Positions 22,301-35,200 of a DNA stretch of 64,000 nt are shown here, piece by piece. The position numbers and the translations under genes were made by a program. Below the pieces are notes generated by a model. It was not told where the DNA came from, did not search any database, and was given only the letters and a program-made list of their open reading frames with translations. Numbering within the stretch: the stretch's first letter is position 1; every line of letters starts with the position of its first letter. The stretch is from NCBI RefSeq assembly GCF_009905375.1, contig NC_133653.1, positions 63,399,414-63,463,413 on the forward strand. Reading direction: 5' to 3'. Source of the stretch: Apium graveolens (Eukaryota > Streptophyta > Magnoliopsida > Apiales > Apiaceae).

Positions 22301-25300
22301 TTTAAATCAGGTTCTTTAATTTTTAAATCATAAATAAACCCTTTAATAAATAATTAAATGATAATCGATAAATAATTAAACCTCAAAGGAGTTTACTTTT
22401 AATAAAATAAAAATAATATTTCTCAACTAATTTATGTTTAATAATTTAATGAACTTTAATATTTAATCGAGTCTGAAGTAAATATTTACTGAAGAATACT
22501 TCTCCCTAATAAATGAATAGTAAGTAAATATTTCTTGTCCGAATGATAAAGTATAGTCGAGGGAATACGATCTTCGGAAATTGTTTTAATAAAAGTTCGA
22601 GGTGTTTAATATTTTGTAAGTGGATGTTGAGTCCCTTTAAAACGTACTACTATGAACTTGTAATCGTCCTATAATATCACCGGAATGATTTCCGGGTTTT
22701 TATCTTGAAATCCCGAACGACTCTCGGTCTTATTATAATATGTCATGCTTATAGCGGAATAAAACATTTCACGATATATACTTATCGTACAACATCGCTA
22801 CATTATGCGAAAATTCAATAACTTCGTATCATGGAAAGCATGGTATTTATGCAATGATAATAAAACAATCATTTCACAACACAACAGTAAATGGAGTTGG
22901 GTTCGTAAACTTGCCTGGGTATCTCGAGGTGGAGGATGCTCTAGGTTCCGCTCGGAAATCTATAATCATAAACACAAATCATTTCGTTAGGTCCCGTTCT
23001 AATTTACGGCTACCCGCACTCATGCGCTAATTATTATGCACCCTCTCAACTCGTTTTACCCTTATTATTTCTTCAAGTCCTTATTCTCATTATGGTTGCT
23101 TCCTTTTTCAAAGTATCTTAAGTCCATTTTCATTTTCGTCGTCGGCTCCGCTTATGGATTCTACGGTTTCTAATCGCGTGATCTCGGCTCCGATATTTTT
23201 ATAAAATTGAAAAATAATTATCTTCACTTGAAATTTTTATTTCAGTTAGGAAACTCAAAATACTACTTGCTGTAAATATTTCATGATTTATGAAAATTCT
23301 TAAGTCGATCCTTTATATTTTCAAAGTTCGTAATTCGTAGCAGTTTTTGTCGCGTAAATCACTTTTAGTAAAACGGCCATAACTTTTGATCCGTAAGTCG
23401 GAATCAAGCGATTCAAGAGCCTAAACGATCCTTATAACATTTTCTATCATCATCAAGGATTATTTTTCAAGAAACTGTAGTTTACATCTTCGGGACTTTC
23501 TGCAGAAACTTGAAGTTATGATTTTTTCATTTTTGCGAGATTACGGTTACGATCGGAGTTTCGTTTATGCCTTAAATCTTTATACTACCATCAACAATCA
23601 ACATGTCATAATCACCACACTAAATCCTCTCAAGAACATCATGTTCTTGAGGCAACAACAATCAACCTTAAATCTACTTAGCTAAACATCAAGATTTCAA
23701 CAATACCACCACTAAAACTAAGTTTACATCTACATACTAAAAGGATCTTGAACTTAAATCTTAAATAAAGTTGGGTCAAATATTTTTACCTTTTTTGAGA
23801 GCTTGAGATGTGTTCTTGATGATGGTGAAGTCTTGGGAGTGCTTAGTATGGTTTTTGGAACCTAAAACAACCATTAAAATCAAGAAATCAAAGAAGAGTT
23901 ACTATTCACACTATTCATTATCAACCTTCTTGATTTTATTTCACCCATCAAACCTTGATAAAAAGAGCTCAAAGATTTATCTTACCTTAGTTTGGTTGGT
24001 AGAATCCTGAGAATTAATGGGAAGATTTATCCATGGCTAGAGCTTGAAGATTTGAAATTGGTTTCTTTATTTTATGGTAAAGGGCCGAATGGGAGGTTTT
24101 TGGGAGAGAAGAAGTGTTTTTATGCTTGCTTCCTTGGTTGCTTCTTGGAAATGAGGTTGTGATATCTTTTTATTTGATTTTTTATTCTCTAGTTTAGATC
24201 CTAGGATTTTATTCATGTTGCAAATCTTGGGGACAGATCCAACTAGCTTCCTAGTTTACAGGCTAAGCCACTTGTTTAGCTCCTTAGCTTACTATTTGGT
24301 AGCCTTGGTTGATCATCCTACTCCTTACCTCACTATTTGATAAAGTAACCATGGTTACTTTCTTACCATGGTTAGTTAGTGCGTTACTTTTATTTAATCG
24401 TTTATGCGTTCGCTCGGTCGCTTAAACGTTTTCGTAATACTTCCTCGTAAATGGTTCGCGACGTAATTCCTTTCGTATTTATTCCTTATATTTTGAATTA
24501 TCATACTTGGATATAAATCCGTAGGGTTTAAATTTTGTAATTATATTGTGATTCCCGAAATCCTCGATGATTCGTAAATATGGTCGTTTTTCAAAGTTCG
24601 TTTTCTTCGAAAACTAATAGCGTTTACATACACTCATTTGGTATGTATAATCATAATATCAACTTCGAAACTCATTTTTTCATGCACTACATAGTGTGGG
24701 CTAAAAAGTTTTCCCCGTCCGTCAAGGTTACTATTTATTAAATGTTTTACAAGGTCTCAAAAATTCCAGTTATTACAGTGGTTTAATTCCAACTTATATG
24801 TTGTTTATAGGTTACTAGACTCGCCCCAGGCCTTTTACCACCCCCAGTCGCTCAGGCAAGTTTTCTACCCGTATAACTATTATTGTGATGTATATATGTA
24901 TATGCATTGTCTTGAGATAAGTGCATGGTTATTATTAGCAAAGTCTTGCGATATATTGGAGCATGTGATATGACATTTATATGCATGCCTGTTTCGTAGT
25001 CTTGATATTCTATTATCAATTCAAATGCTTATAAACTGCATAATACCTATGCTAGAGATAAGCAGTAGTTGCGTATACCCTTAGTATAGGGGACCCAAAG
25101 GTGAACATTTTTCTAAACCGGGAGTCGATGTTCTCGAGTATAATATATATATATATAGTTTCTATAACTATGAATCGGATAAGGTATATTCAATAGTTTT
25201 GAATAATAATCAAACTTATTATCAATTATTCAAATAAAGATCGTACTTTCGTATAAGTATATCTTTTGTTATTTATTATTCATTTCAAGTATGAGTTTTA

Positions 25301-26718
25301 AAACTTCTACTTCAAATATTTTTATAAAGATGATCCTTATGGGAATATTATTTAAATAATTATATTTAGATATTTCCTAATATATCGGGATTGATTTATT
25401 TTATTAAATCATCATTACTCTAAACATTCTTTAAAATGTTTTTGAGTCTTTAAAATGATATTAAAAGTTAGGGCGGATCCCAAAACTCGTTTTCAAATTT
25501 AAGATCTTCTTTTCGAAGGGGATTTAAATACTCACTTAAATATCTTAGGGATCCGGCTCTATGGTGTATTTTATATTCGCAACGAGGTTGCGGTTTTGAT
25601 AAAAGAATTTGATTACTTGTCCAACGTTCGGGAAGTAGGTCCATCTAATTGAGTCGGTATAAGCGACAGGCCGGGGTACGGTCTATCAAAGTGTAAGTGT
25701 TTGGGTGGCAGTCCATCAACGCGTAAGAGGCCGAGTAGCGGTCCAGCACAAGGTCCTAATGCGGCCAGGGTGATGACCGGTGGGGGATTCATCCATCTAC
25801 TAGTAGAAAAGGTTACTTAGTGGTATCTTTTCCTGATCAGCAAGATATCAGGTTTATGCCAAGATTCTCTTCATTCCAAATTCATTGGATATTACAACTC
25901 TATTTATACTTTTCATGACAAAGGTTTTTAGGGAATGTGTGAGAGATATATATAGGTATATATATATCGGGACTTAATGAAGTATCTCGTAACTTCATTT
26001 CATTCAAATAATATTTCAAAGATTGAATCTATTCAGGTCTTATGTTGAGGTCTCATCTATGTGATGAACCTTTGAAAACTTATTATACTTTGAACAGTAA
26101 TAGTTCAAGTAGTTTTCTAAAATGATATAAGTATAGTGAAGTAATTGGTAACTTCATCTTCCTTTAAGCTTATATGTAAGTAATTATCTTACATTTGATA
26201 AAGATTTCCAGTAAGTTATCTATTTAGATACTTGCATTATTGATTATACTATATCTTATCTTGCGAGCTGTAATGCTCACTCTTGCTTCATTTCTTCATC
26301 ACACAACAACAGTTAGGAAGGATGGCCAGACTCAAACAGACCCAGCGTAAAAGCGTGGGAAGCGTCGTGCGTCTTCCCGTTGATATCATAGCTGCTATAG
26401 CTGCAGAGGTAGATCTATCTGTGGGCCAGGCATTCTACTTTTGGGGAATCAATTATGTATAATTATAACTTTTGTTGGATAATGGCAACTAATCGTAAAC
26501 TTATTAAGTAATCATTTTGGGTTGTAATAAGTTTTAAATTGTAGATTCAAGTACTTGTACTTATTTTAATTTCATATCTGAGACTATAACGTGTTGTGGT
26601 GTGTGTTAGAGTGGGGTCACAGCATGAGGCTATTTATTTTTAATTAAGTTAAGTGATATTTATGAACAGAAATACCGTGACAACCCGGATCCCCGACCCC
26701 GGATCTGGGGGTGTTACA
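19385..26718 (+). mobile_element. B3: long solo LTR, itself interrupted by B4
   Basis: Starts TGTAATAACCCCAAAAATT and ends ATCTGGGGGTGTTACA. GTTGC flanks it at 19380-19384 and 26719-26723. Without B4 and its duplication the LTR is about 3.6 kb. It belongs to the same broad group as B1/B2 (TGTAATA start, CCCCGG-type palindrome just before the 3' end) but to a different family. Apart from B4, the interval 19385-26718 holds no gene I can support; a short AT dinucleotide run lies near 25142-25160. Confidence 0.93.
21053..24777 (-). mobile_element. B4: long solo LTR (3.73 kb) nested inside B3, opposite orientation
   Basis: On the - strand it starts TGTAATAACTGGAATTTTTG (24777) and ends TTTTGGGGCGCCACA (21053). 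GTGGT is present on both sides (21048-21052 and 24778-24782). It is a diverged relative of B3: for example, the block containing CTACTAGTAGAAAAGG occurs in both (21831-21847 inverted; 25797-25813 direct). An AT run lies at about 22108-22123, close to the position of the one in B3. ORFs of up to 112 codons here have no recognisable domain. Confidence 0.92.
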
Positions 26719-27111
26719 GTTGCGAATCCCGAACAAACTCAAGCGTTGACTGAAGAAGCTGAGGATGAGAAAGAAGTAGAGCAGCAGGAAGTAGAAGTGG
26801 AACCAAGGAAGACTACTTTTGAGCACACTCCTCCTGAGGGTAATACAGGGGAGAAACAGATCTATCCTCCACTTCCTTTTCCTAAGCGGCTGTAGAAGAA
26901 AAAGCTAGTCAAGTAATTTGAGAAGTTTCCGGAGGTGTTCAAGAAACTTCATATCAACATACCTTTCGCTGAGGCTCTTGAGCAGATGCCTAGTTACGCA
27001 AAGTTTATGAAAGGTATTCTCTCTCGGAAAGTGAAGCTAGATGATTTAGAGACTGTCGCTCTCACGGAGGAATGCAGTGTTGTGCTGCAATAGAAGTTGC
27101 CTCTGAAGCTT
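26719..27111 (+). pseudogene. C1 gag-protease linker, fragment between B3 and C2
   Basis: This resumes C1 after B3 and matches C2 about 49600-50010 in antiparallel orientation. Shared blocks are NPEQTQ, EHTPPEGNTGEKQIYPPLPF and the LSRKVKLDDLET segment just before the protease. Three in-frame stops (TAG 26893, TAA 26914, TAG 27091) each correspond to CAG, CAA and CAG in C2, all C-to-T changes. It ends at the AGCTT target duplicated by C2. Confidence 0.88.
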
Positions 27112-28554
27112 TGTTAGTCGCTAAACACGCGCTAATAATACACGCAAGTATACGAGTTCGCAAGTATTATAGAATCTTTTCTAGTTCGTTCCCACGGAGA
27201 CTGTATTGGTTAACTATCTAATTTATGCACCTAAGCAACAATGTATGGTTATTATCCAATTCTAAGATGATAACAAATTGAGATTATTTATAACTAAGAA
27301 TTACGCTAACAATTATAACTACGAGAATAAGATTGACTGAATTGATATATATGAAAAACATGGGATTCTAACTTCATTAAATACTTCATTCAATAGCCTT
27401 ATTATTCTTAACCTTAGCATGCAATGGTGATGACACTAATCAGATAACACGAAACTGATAAACGCCAAGTTTCATTGCACGAGTACCATTCTACCAGACA
27501 TCCACAAAAGAGATAGAAGCTGAATAGGCACACATTATATTGAGACCCTATATGTCTATAGAATTTGACAACATAACGGTTTAAGCACAAGTTATCTATC
27601 TTGATTACATAGGGCAAGTAAGATGGTTAAAATTACCTACGAATCATGCATGACACATACATGAACTTATGCTAGCATGGCAAGTTCTAAATCCTTAAAT
27701 TCACTTTCGCTTCATTAAGAATTAACACACTATCTTATAAGTTCGCGACGCTCATAAGACAAATATGCACAACCAATACTAGGATATCATACAATCACCA
27801 CATACTAAGGCATTAAACAATTTAACTAAAAAAATCCATAAATAAATCCGCTAGAACCCTACGATAACGAGTAGCCCATAATCGGACTCATCATCAACGT
27901 GGGTTCCGATGAAAACATGATATAACAAACGTAATCTTTATACAAATAAATAAAACCAAGTACAAACAAGAGTATAGGTTCATCAAAACAAGAAATAAGC
28001 ATCCAAATTACAACTCAAAACAAAGATTCACAAAAATAAACTAGATGGTCTTCGCCTTTGTTGAATTGTGCTAAAGGTCTCTTGTCGTCTTCTCCTTGCA
28101 CTCTGGTCCGTCTCTGACTTGTTATCTATTATAAACGACCTAATATGAATATATATAGTAGCCCTCAACAATCTGGAAGCTTCCCTTTTAGAATTGTAAT
28201 AGAAACATGATTTTGAAATTCGGCCTCGGCGCGGCCGCGCTCTATCACAGCGCGGGCGTGCGGCATTCCTAGAACCCCGGCGTGGCCGTGCGCTATCACA
28301 GCGCGGGCTCGCCGTCCTTCTTAGAAAAACTCAGATTTCTTCTTAAAACTTGCTGCTTCGAGTCGGCTTTCAAGGAGCTTTCATTCCAACACCACCTGGG
28401 CACTAAATTAGCACCAAAACCATGCTAATTCACCTGATTACCTTAATAGTGCCTGAAATGCAAAAACACTAGAAAACACATAACAACTTGAGTACAAATA
28501 CACCAATTCAAAGCTTATTAGAGCATAATAAAGTGTCATAAATGCCACTAAACA
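27112..28554 (-). repeat. C2 3' LTR (1,443 bp)
   Basis: The plus-strand reading starts TGTTAGTCGCTAAACACGC, the reverse complement of the LTR end, and ends with the LTR start (TGTTTAGTGG) at 28554. Two GC-rich units are present at 28228-28262 and 28279-28313, 51 bp apart, as in C1. A TATATATAT-like box lies just inside them (about 28150-28160). Confidence 0.93.
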
Positions 28555-29005
28555 TACCCCCAAACTTGAATCGATGCTTGTCCTCAAGCATAAACAGACT
28601 CAAAGAACAAGAAACAAAAATGCATGAATGCAACTATATGAATGCAATGATCCCCAATAGAATAACTCAACCAACCAACAAGCAACATATCAACAAATGC
28701 AGTTATTCACATGAAGATCAATCAAATCATACAAATTAACTTACAAACTAGAGACGTGCGTGTGTGAAGATGCTTACAGATATACTATCGCAACTGGATC
28801 AATAATCATGACTGACTACTCATCAAGGCAATCGCAAGGTTAAAAATAAAATAAAAAGCTAGACTCATAATTACTTATAACACTTCAATTTTTATATTGG
28901 AGTTTTATACGGATTCATGCTTTTATTCACTACAAAACAACACAAATATGCTTATTTGATCGTGCAATAAGTGAGGTCCACAAAAGACTTATACAATAGT
29001 ACCCA
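28555..29005 (-). other. C2 polypurine tract and 3' untranslated region
   Basis: Immediately before the 3' LTR on the - strand is AAGTTTGGGGGTA (28555-28567), the polypurine tract that primes plus-strand synthesis. The rest matches C1 59100-59540 and holds no coding sequence that I can see. The C2 sequence breaks off at about 29005, where E2 begins. Confidence 0.85.
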
Positions 29006-30012
29006 TGGGAAGGCCTCAACCCCGGGGTCAGGAGTTGACATCATCAATAACAACTATAAGATAGACAATTCCACGATAAAATATAACTACGGAAGAATCT
29101 CCTAGTCATCTGCAATACATATATAAAACATTCTGCAAGGGTGAGCAATCAGTTGCTCAGCAGTACCACTATATGAATAACAAGTAAAACAGTTTATGAT
29201 AAAGCTGTGATAGGAACAATTATTATAGCTCGTTTGCACAACATGTAAAACATTCATAAACTGGATATTCAAAACTAGCATGCTTTCAACAAAACAAACG
29301 TAGTAGTGTGCTGTGTACAAATACCAGAGTTTAATTCTAGCATGCCATTTTCATTTCCAAATCCACTGTATAACTCACTGGTTCCGTTAAGAGAATCACA
29401 AAGCCAAATCAGATACGTACGGATATGTAAAGACAGCTGATGAGGCTATCAATACCGGACGGCTCCCACTGCCATCCCATATACTTGTTCCGGAACTCAG
29501 AGACTAGCTAGGTCTGTGACCTGCTGGACTAATCGGTTATATAATGCGCGCAACTGAATTAGCCTCTTACGCCACCTTAATAGGCCTACTCTGGCCCCTA
29601 TGTATCCCATATCTGATCGTTTTATCCAGTTTTCAAAACATTTGTACCTATCTCATTTTCAAAATCATTCATTTTACCAGCACACATATAAAATCCAGTT
29701 CGCAAATTATTTCATCCGAGATAGGTATCTTTCGAAGTTACTTTTCCCCAAAACAATTTGAAAACAGTGATTTATAACTATAGGGGATACATAACTTAAA
29801 ACTTTTCTGTTCCATTACGAGAATAAAATGTTTAGCTATTAATATATATTGAACCATGAAAGAATGGTCAGGGGTACTTGCCTTCCAGAGCTTACGACTA
29901 TCTCTGATTGACCTTGGACTGACTTGGACACTCGGCTTTATCGCCTTACTATCAGACTATCCTGGATCTGACTTCAACACTCAGGTCCTTCGCTTGGAAC
30001 CTCGCTGCGCTT
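29006..30012 (-). mobile_element. E2: truncated LTR of the E family replacing part of C2
   Basis: It matches the 3' part of solo LTR E (40927 to about 42225) in the same orientation: AACCCCGGGGTCAGGAGTTGA near the left edge, the GGGTGAGCAATCA...TTGCTCAGCAGTACC block, and the CCTGGAT...CAACACTCAGGTCCTTCG block near the right edge. The 3' terminus is nearly intact but the 5' end (about 0.95 kb) is missing. Comparison with C1 shows that about 1.8 kb of C2 (equivalent to 57305-59098) is gone at this place, and there is no target duplication. Confidence 0.82.
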
Positions 30013-30203
30013 GAGATCATCTCCAAAAGCTCACCATCATTCCAAGATGGCAGGAACCCTCTCTCCTTAACAATAGGCTTCGCAAGAAGCCTCGCGTACT
30101 CCTCCTCAGCCTCGAGAGTAGAAAACATGGGCCTCACACCACTCAAAGTTGAAGAATCGCTGGCGCTGCTATCGACTTGAGTTCTTTGTCTTTTGGGTGC
30201 CAT
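30013..30203 (-). pseudogene. C2 3' ORF, N-terminal fragment
   Basis: Starts with MAPKRQRTQ at 30203 and matches the N-terminus of the C1 3' ORF over about 60 residues (GVRP.FSTLEAE, ARLLAKPI, GELLEM). It then runs into E2 sequence, so the last residues before the nominal stop are not part of the original protein. The domain that follows in C1 is deleted. Confidence 0.85.
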
Positions 30204-30703
30204 GGAAATTGATTAGAGAGAATAAGAGTTGTGTTTGAGAGAGAATTTGTGTTTGAGAGTTTGTGAATTAGTGAAGAAGTTTGTGTATGGGGTGTATGTA
30301 TATATAGGTGGTGAAAAGAAAATTAGACATGGAATAGAAGTGGGATTTGATTATGGGAATAATGGGAGTAATGGGTTTGATTTGGAGAGGGAATTATGGG
30401 TTGTGGGGGAGTAAAATTCGGTTGGGAATTGATTTTGGGACAAAATTCCTGTTTTCCCCCCTTAAACTGCCTTTTATTTTTTTCCAAAGCTGGGACACGG
30501 CGCGGGCGTAAGCTGGGACGGCGCGGGCGCGCGCTACTTCTGCCAAACCGGCGCGGTCGCGCGCTGTAACAGAGCAGGCGCGCGGTGTTTCTGTGTAAAT
30601 GGCGCGGCCGCGTGCTAAAACAGCGCGGGCGCGCCAGGCTTCTGTAGTCAGTATTTTTCCATTTTTTTGTGATTTTCTCTTTTCTTCTTTCTTCCTCTAC
30701 TTA
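30204..30703 (-). promoter_or_regulatory. C2 interval before the 3' ORF: three GC-rich units and a TATA-like box
   Basis: Three 35-bp GC-rich units start exactly 51 bp apart (30499-30533, 30550-30584, 30601-30635). On the - strand each opens with a GGCGCGCCCGCGCTGT-like half and closes with a GCGCGGCCGCGCC-like half. TATATATAC follows at 30298-30306, ending 95 nt before the ATG at 30203. The same unit occurs in the LTR upstream of the LTR TATA box. I infer a promoter for the 3' ORF. Confidence 0.55.
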
Positions 30704-31114
30704 CTAATGTACAACAAACTTGGATTGCCTCCCAAGAAGTGCTTCTTTTACGTCGCTAGCTCGACGTAGAATCTTGAGATCAAGTGGACAATAAAACGGC
30801 ACTAACCACCTCGTGGTTTGCCGTGTTACCATAATAATGCTTCAACCGTTGACCATTTACCTTGAATGCTTGGCCCGGATCATTCTCAAAAATTTCCACC
30901 GCTCCATGTGGAAACACAGCTTTGATTATAAAGGACCCTGACCATCTTGACTTCAACTTAGCAGGAAAAAGACAGAGACGAGAGTTGAATAAAAGAACTT
31001 GTTATCCTGGCACAAATTTCTTGAGCACTAGACCCCGATCGTGCCACCTCTTGACTTTCTCCTTATACATCTTGTTGTTTTCATAAGCTTGAAGTCGAAA
31101 ATCGTCAAGTTCAT
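30704..31114 (-). pseudogene. C2 integrase C-terminus (downstream of the D insertion)
   Basis: This continues the C2 integrase after element D. Matching C1 56200-56607, it holds the segment that leads to KVKRWHDR, the GPF/Y-type module (RWSG.FI.K), and the tail ending in TAG (30704-30706). The end of the pol ORF contains LLGRQ in both copies. Stops and indels are present. Confidence 0.82.
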
Positions 31115-32085
31115 TGTTAGTCCCTTAACAATATACAAAGAATTACAAAAGGGGGGTTGAATGGAATTCTTGAACCTTTTCTTAAAATAAAAAATGTTCA
31201 AACTCGAATACAAATATAAGTGTTTTGATTAGCACAATGCGGAATAAAAGCTTACGTGAATCAAAACATAAGTAATTAAAAACAAGAGTCTTTAAAAACT
31301 TTCTGGTGGATTTAAACAATTCCACCAGAGATATATATTATATCTAGAGAATTTCTGTGTGCAAGAATGCTCACAGCTGCTTACAAATTTGAACTACTGA
31401 GAATATAGAGAAATGCTAATAATTCTGCGTACAAATGTTTCTCACTTTTTGTATCTCAGATCTTCGTTTCTATTTTCTACTTCTTGATTTATATAATACC
31501 AAGATTACAAAGTCAAAAGACAGGATCATTATAAAAACTATCAGGTCTAATGCTTTATTACTTTGTTCTCTATTACCTAGTTAATAGGCTTCCTCATTCC
31601 ATTTGCATGCATCCCGACGAATATGACCAGTTGTCACTGTCAACTGATGTTTGAATTCTTTATCCATTGGGTTCATGATCATCCGTCGGATTGTTGATCA
31701 TCCATCGGGTTGTTGATCATCCGTCGGGTGCTTTGTAGTTTATCCATCGGGTAGCAATCAGGCACTTGACTTCATTGCACTTATGCAGAATTACAAGACA
31801 TCATCTATGTACCATTAATTAACCTATTCTGCATATCTAGTTAAAGTCCACATGACTTATATGCTACTACAGACTCTATACAAAGGTGTATGCAGAAATG
31901 TGCTACAGACTCATTATTACATAAGCTACTCACTCGATGGATAATAAATCATTATCCGTCGGGACTATAGATTTATCTGTCGGGACTAAAATTCTTATTC
32001 GTCGAGTGTTATATTATTTCACTAAATAAAATCTACTTAGGTGTTTTGTTTGTGAAATCATCAAGTACACAACATATGCACAATA
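31115..32085 (-). repeat. D 3' LTR (971 bp)
   Basis: The left edge reads TGTTAGTCCCTTAAC (the LTR end, reversed); the right edge is the LTR start TATTGTGCATATG, where the 5' LTR has TGTCGTGCATATG. U3 carries ATCCGTCGGG-like words at 31662, 31681, 31700, 31719 and 31742 (19-bp period for the first four) and at 31932-32007. A TATATAAAT box (- strand) lies at about 31488-31496. The two LTRs differ by several percent. Confidence 0.92.
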
Positions 32086-32272
32086 ATCTCCCCCAATTTA
32101 TGTCTACCGGAATTGTAGCCATAAATTAAGAGACACTTGATGATAACAAAACACCCTAAACATACATCTTTAAAAGAAAGTAGATAATACTGAAAGTGCT
32201 TCAAGTAATCAAAATGTACAAAGTTTGGCTCACAGTCATTTCAAGATGCTCCTCTATCCTGAGCAGATTTTT
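32086..32272 (-). other. D polypurine tract and 3' untranslated region
   Basis: On the - strand AAATTGGGGGAGAT directly precedes the 3' LTR and is the plus-strand primer site. The remaining bases up to the 3' ORF stop are non-coding. Element A has the same tract before its 3' LTR (63127-63140). Confidence 0.88.
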
Positions 32273-35200
32273 CTAGTTTCTTGAAGGTCCGGATCTTCTT
32301 CCAAGCTTTCTGTTGTTTTCATCAATCTGATTTTGGAGCTGCCTGTGGAATTCCAGTTCATCAGATTCTGAGAGATTTAGCTTTTCTTGCATTTCCAATA
32401 GAGTCCCATTGCTGGAGATGTTCAGTTGGTCTTCTAATCTGAAGAATCTTCTCACACCTTTGTCATCCATGAACTCCATCAGCCAGTAGGGCCTTAGATG
32501 CACTCTTCTCCCTGTGTATGGGAAGATTAGAGTCTTTGGGAGTGCATCTTTAGCTCTAACACTCCTTAGTTCTTCAATCTTCTTCAATACTAGTCTTCTT
32601 ACAGTGACATTGAACCCAAAGTTCTTCTTGAAGGATGAATAAACTTTAATCAGTACAGCTTGGCTCTCTTGAAGAATCCTGTGAAGTGGCCACTGAATCT
32701 CCTTTCCTCCTTTGTACTTGAACACTAACCTTTCAGGTAGGTTTCTGTATGCATCAATTCCCCTCACTTCATCTAGTTCATCCAGATAGAGGTTTAGATC
32801 AGAAAATTCTTTGATGTCACACAAGTACAAGTAGTCTCCCTTATTGACTTTGGGCTGAGCTTTGACTACAGATTTGGATTTGAGAGGTGACAACTTCACC
32901 TTCTTGACTGCTCTTGACTTTGTCCTTTTTGGCTTGCTAAGGATTGGTAGACTGAAGTCAGGAATTGGTATGTTATCCCATTCTATTGGCTCATCCTTGG
33001 GCACAATAGGTTCACCATGAATATTCCCGTAGGGATCCACCACCCTTATATCTTCAAATACCACAGAGGGCTTTGATGCTTGAGTTGTGGTTGGTGTGGG
33101 TTCCTTAGGAAATTGATCTCCCAATTCCTTGTCAACAATATCTAGTTTCCTTTTTGTTCTTTTAGCCAATTATTTCTTCCTTGGAGATTTCTTCTGTTCT
33201 TCAACTTGCTCCCTTGATTCAGTGGCTTCAGATGGTTGAGAGGGAATTTGTTGAGATGAACTCACAGCCTGTAGCTTGGCCAAGATAGCAATCTGCTCTT
33301 TCTTTTGTTTAGCCTTCTTTGCATCTAGAATAGCTTGCTTCTTTTCCTGCTTCAATCTGGCTTTTTCTTCTTTATTTGCTTGAGCAAATTGAGGATGTCC
33401 AGCTACCACACAAATTTCCTTCCCATTTCTGAATATCTTAGCAATCCTCTTTTTAGAAGCTAAATCAGTTGGATCTTTGTAGAAAACAATTGATCTTGAC
33501 AGAAGCTTCTTCTCATCAGGCTTGGGTGTCTCATACACAATATCCAAGGGGTTCTTCAAGGATGATTTTGAATAGTTTACCCTTGGTTTAAGAATCATTT
33601 CAGCCTTTGGAGACTTGATGCAGGAAGATTGTCCTCTTTCCAGATAATTCATTCTCATCTCATTCACACTGATTTGCTTGACTTGAGAGTGATGGATGGC
33701 TGACTTAACTGGCTCCTTGAAAAGTTGGAACTTCTTCTATATCTCCTCATCAATCTTCTCCTAGTTGATCAAACTCAACTTTTCTTTCTCAGCAACTTTC
33801 AAGTTTGTTGCTGCTACCTGAATCAGATCTATACCTTCTGCAACTGGTGGCTTTGAGACAGTAATTGATGGCACAATTACCTTAGTGATTTGTATTTGAA
33901 GCTTCTCCCCCTCACTTGGTCCTTTCTCCCCCTTTTTGTTATCATCAAGTTGAGGAGTCAGGCCTTGTGCTTTAGCCAGTTGTATTAGAAGATTGGTCTG
34001 AGACTGCTGATTTTGAAGAATGGTGGCCACAGAATTTTCAATAACTTGAACTCTGTCTTCCAGCTTGGCCAGCTTATTTTCAGCATCTGATTCTCTTCTC
34101 AGTCTCAGTAACAGATCCTGCATGGTACCATATGGCATGACTGAATCCAGCTTCTCAGAATTGTAGGTCTTCAAGTCAGCTATATCCTTTTTGAGTTCAT
34201 CTACACTCAGATTCTGTCTTAATTACTGTAGCTTCATTAGATGTAGAGAATCTAGGTGACCTTGAAGAATAGCCTTGGTACCAGCATTTGAGCTCTTCTG
34301 AATGGCCTTTTGGATAGACATGATTTATTTGACCAAGGATACATTAAATTGTCTTGGTGTGGACTCCTTTGTCAAGGCCCATTCAGGTAAATCTGGAATA
34401 GAACTTGGGCCTTCATCTCCCCCTAAGTTCATGCTTCCATCAAATGAAATAGAGTCATCATCATTAGAATTTATTCCAAATTCCTCAGATGGCTCACCAG
34501 CTGTAGAAGGCATTAAATTGACAGCAGCTTTATCCCTTTGTAGAGATTCTGAAGTATGCACCAGATTTAAAGTCTTTTCTGCCTCCTCATTGCCCTGAGC
34601 AGCCAACAATTGATAGGCTGACACAGGATGAGTAAAAGTGTCAGCATCCAAGGAAATGTTATCAATTACAGCTTTGTAATGTTGCTGAAATTGTCTTTTC
34701 TTTTCAGCATCATCCACAATCATTAACTCATGAGGAATGGCTGGATCAGCCCTTATACCCTCTGTACCTGCTTTTCTCTCATGTTCTCTCTTTTGTTGTA
34801 TCAGGGTCTTACCCTGGCTCCCCACCCTCACACCCTCACCTTCACCTACTAAGGTGGGACTCCTCTCACTCCCTTTTACCAATCCTGAAGAAATGGATTA
34901 CAGATTTTCACTCATTTCCTCTCCTTTTTCCTGGGAGCAACCCAGACTCTCACTCAAAACACTCTGCTCTCTCAATCCTAAGAGTGATTGTACAACAACT
35001 AGATCTTCTGCACTTGAAATAATTGAAGTTTGAAGCTGTGCAGAGATACCCGACGGATGAGTGATATCCATCGAGTGAGTGGTTTTGCTATCCGACGGAA
35101 AACTGCTGTTAGGCTTATCCGTCGGGATACAATTACTACTCGACGGATGAGAAATATCCATCGAGAGGGTAAAAATGAATGAGATGGGAATAGAAACTAT

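Noticed and set aside
31662..31751. Regularly spaced 19-bp repeats that could suggest a CRISPR array
   Set aside because: Repeat and spacer are both near-identical, the array is in a plant LTR U3 region, and no cas genes exist here. It is a short tandem repeat.
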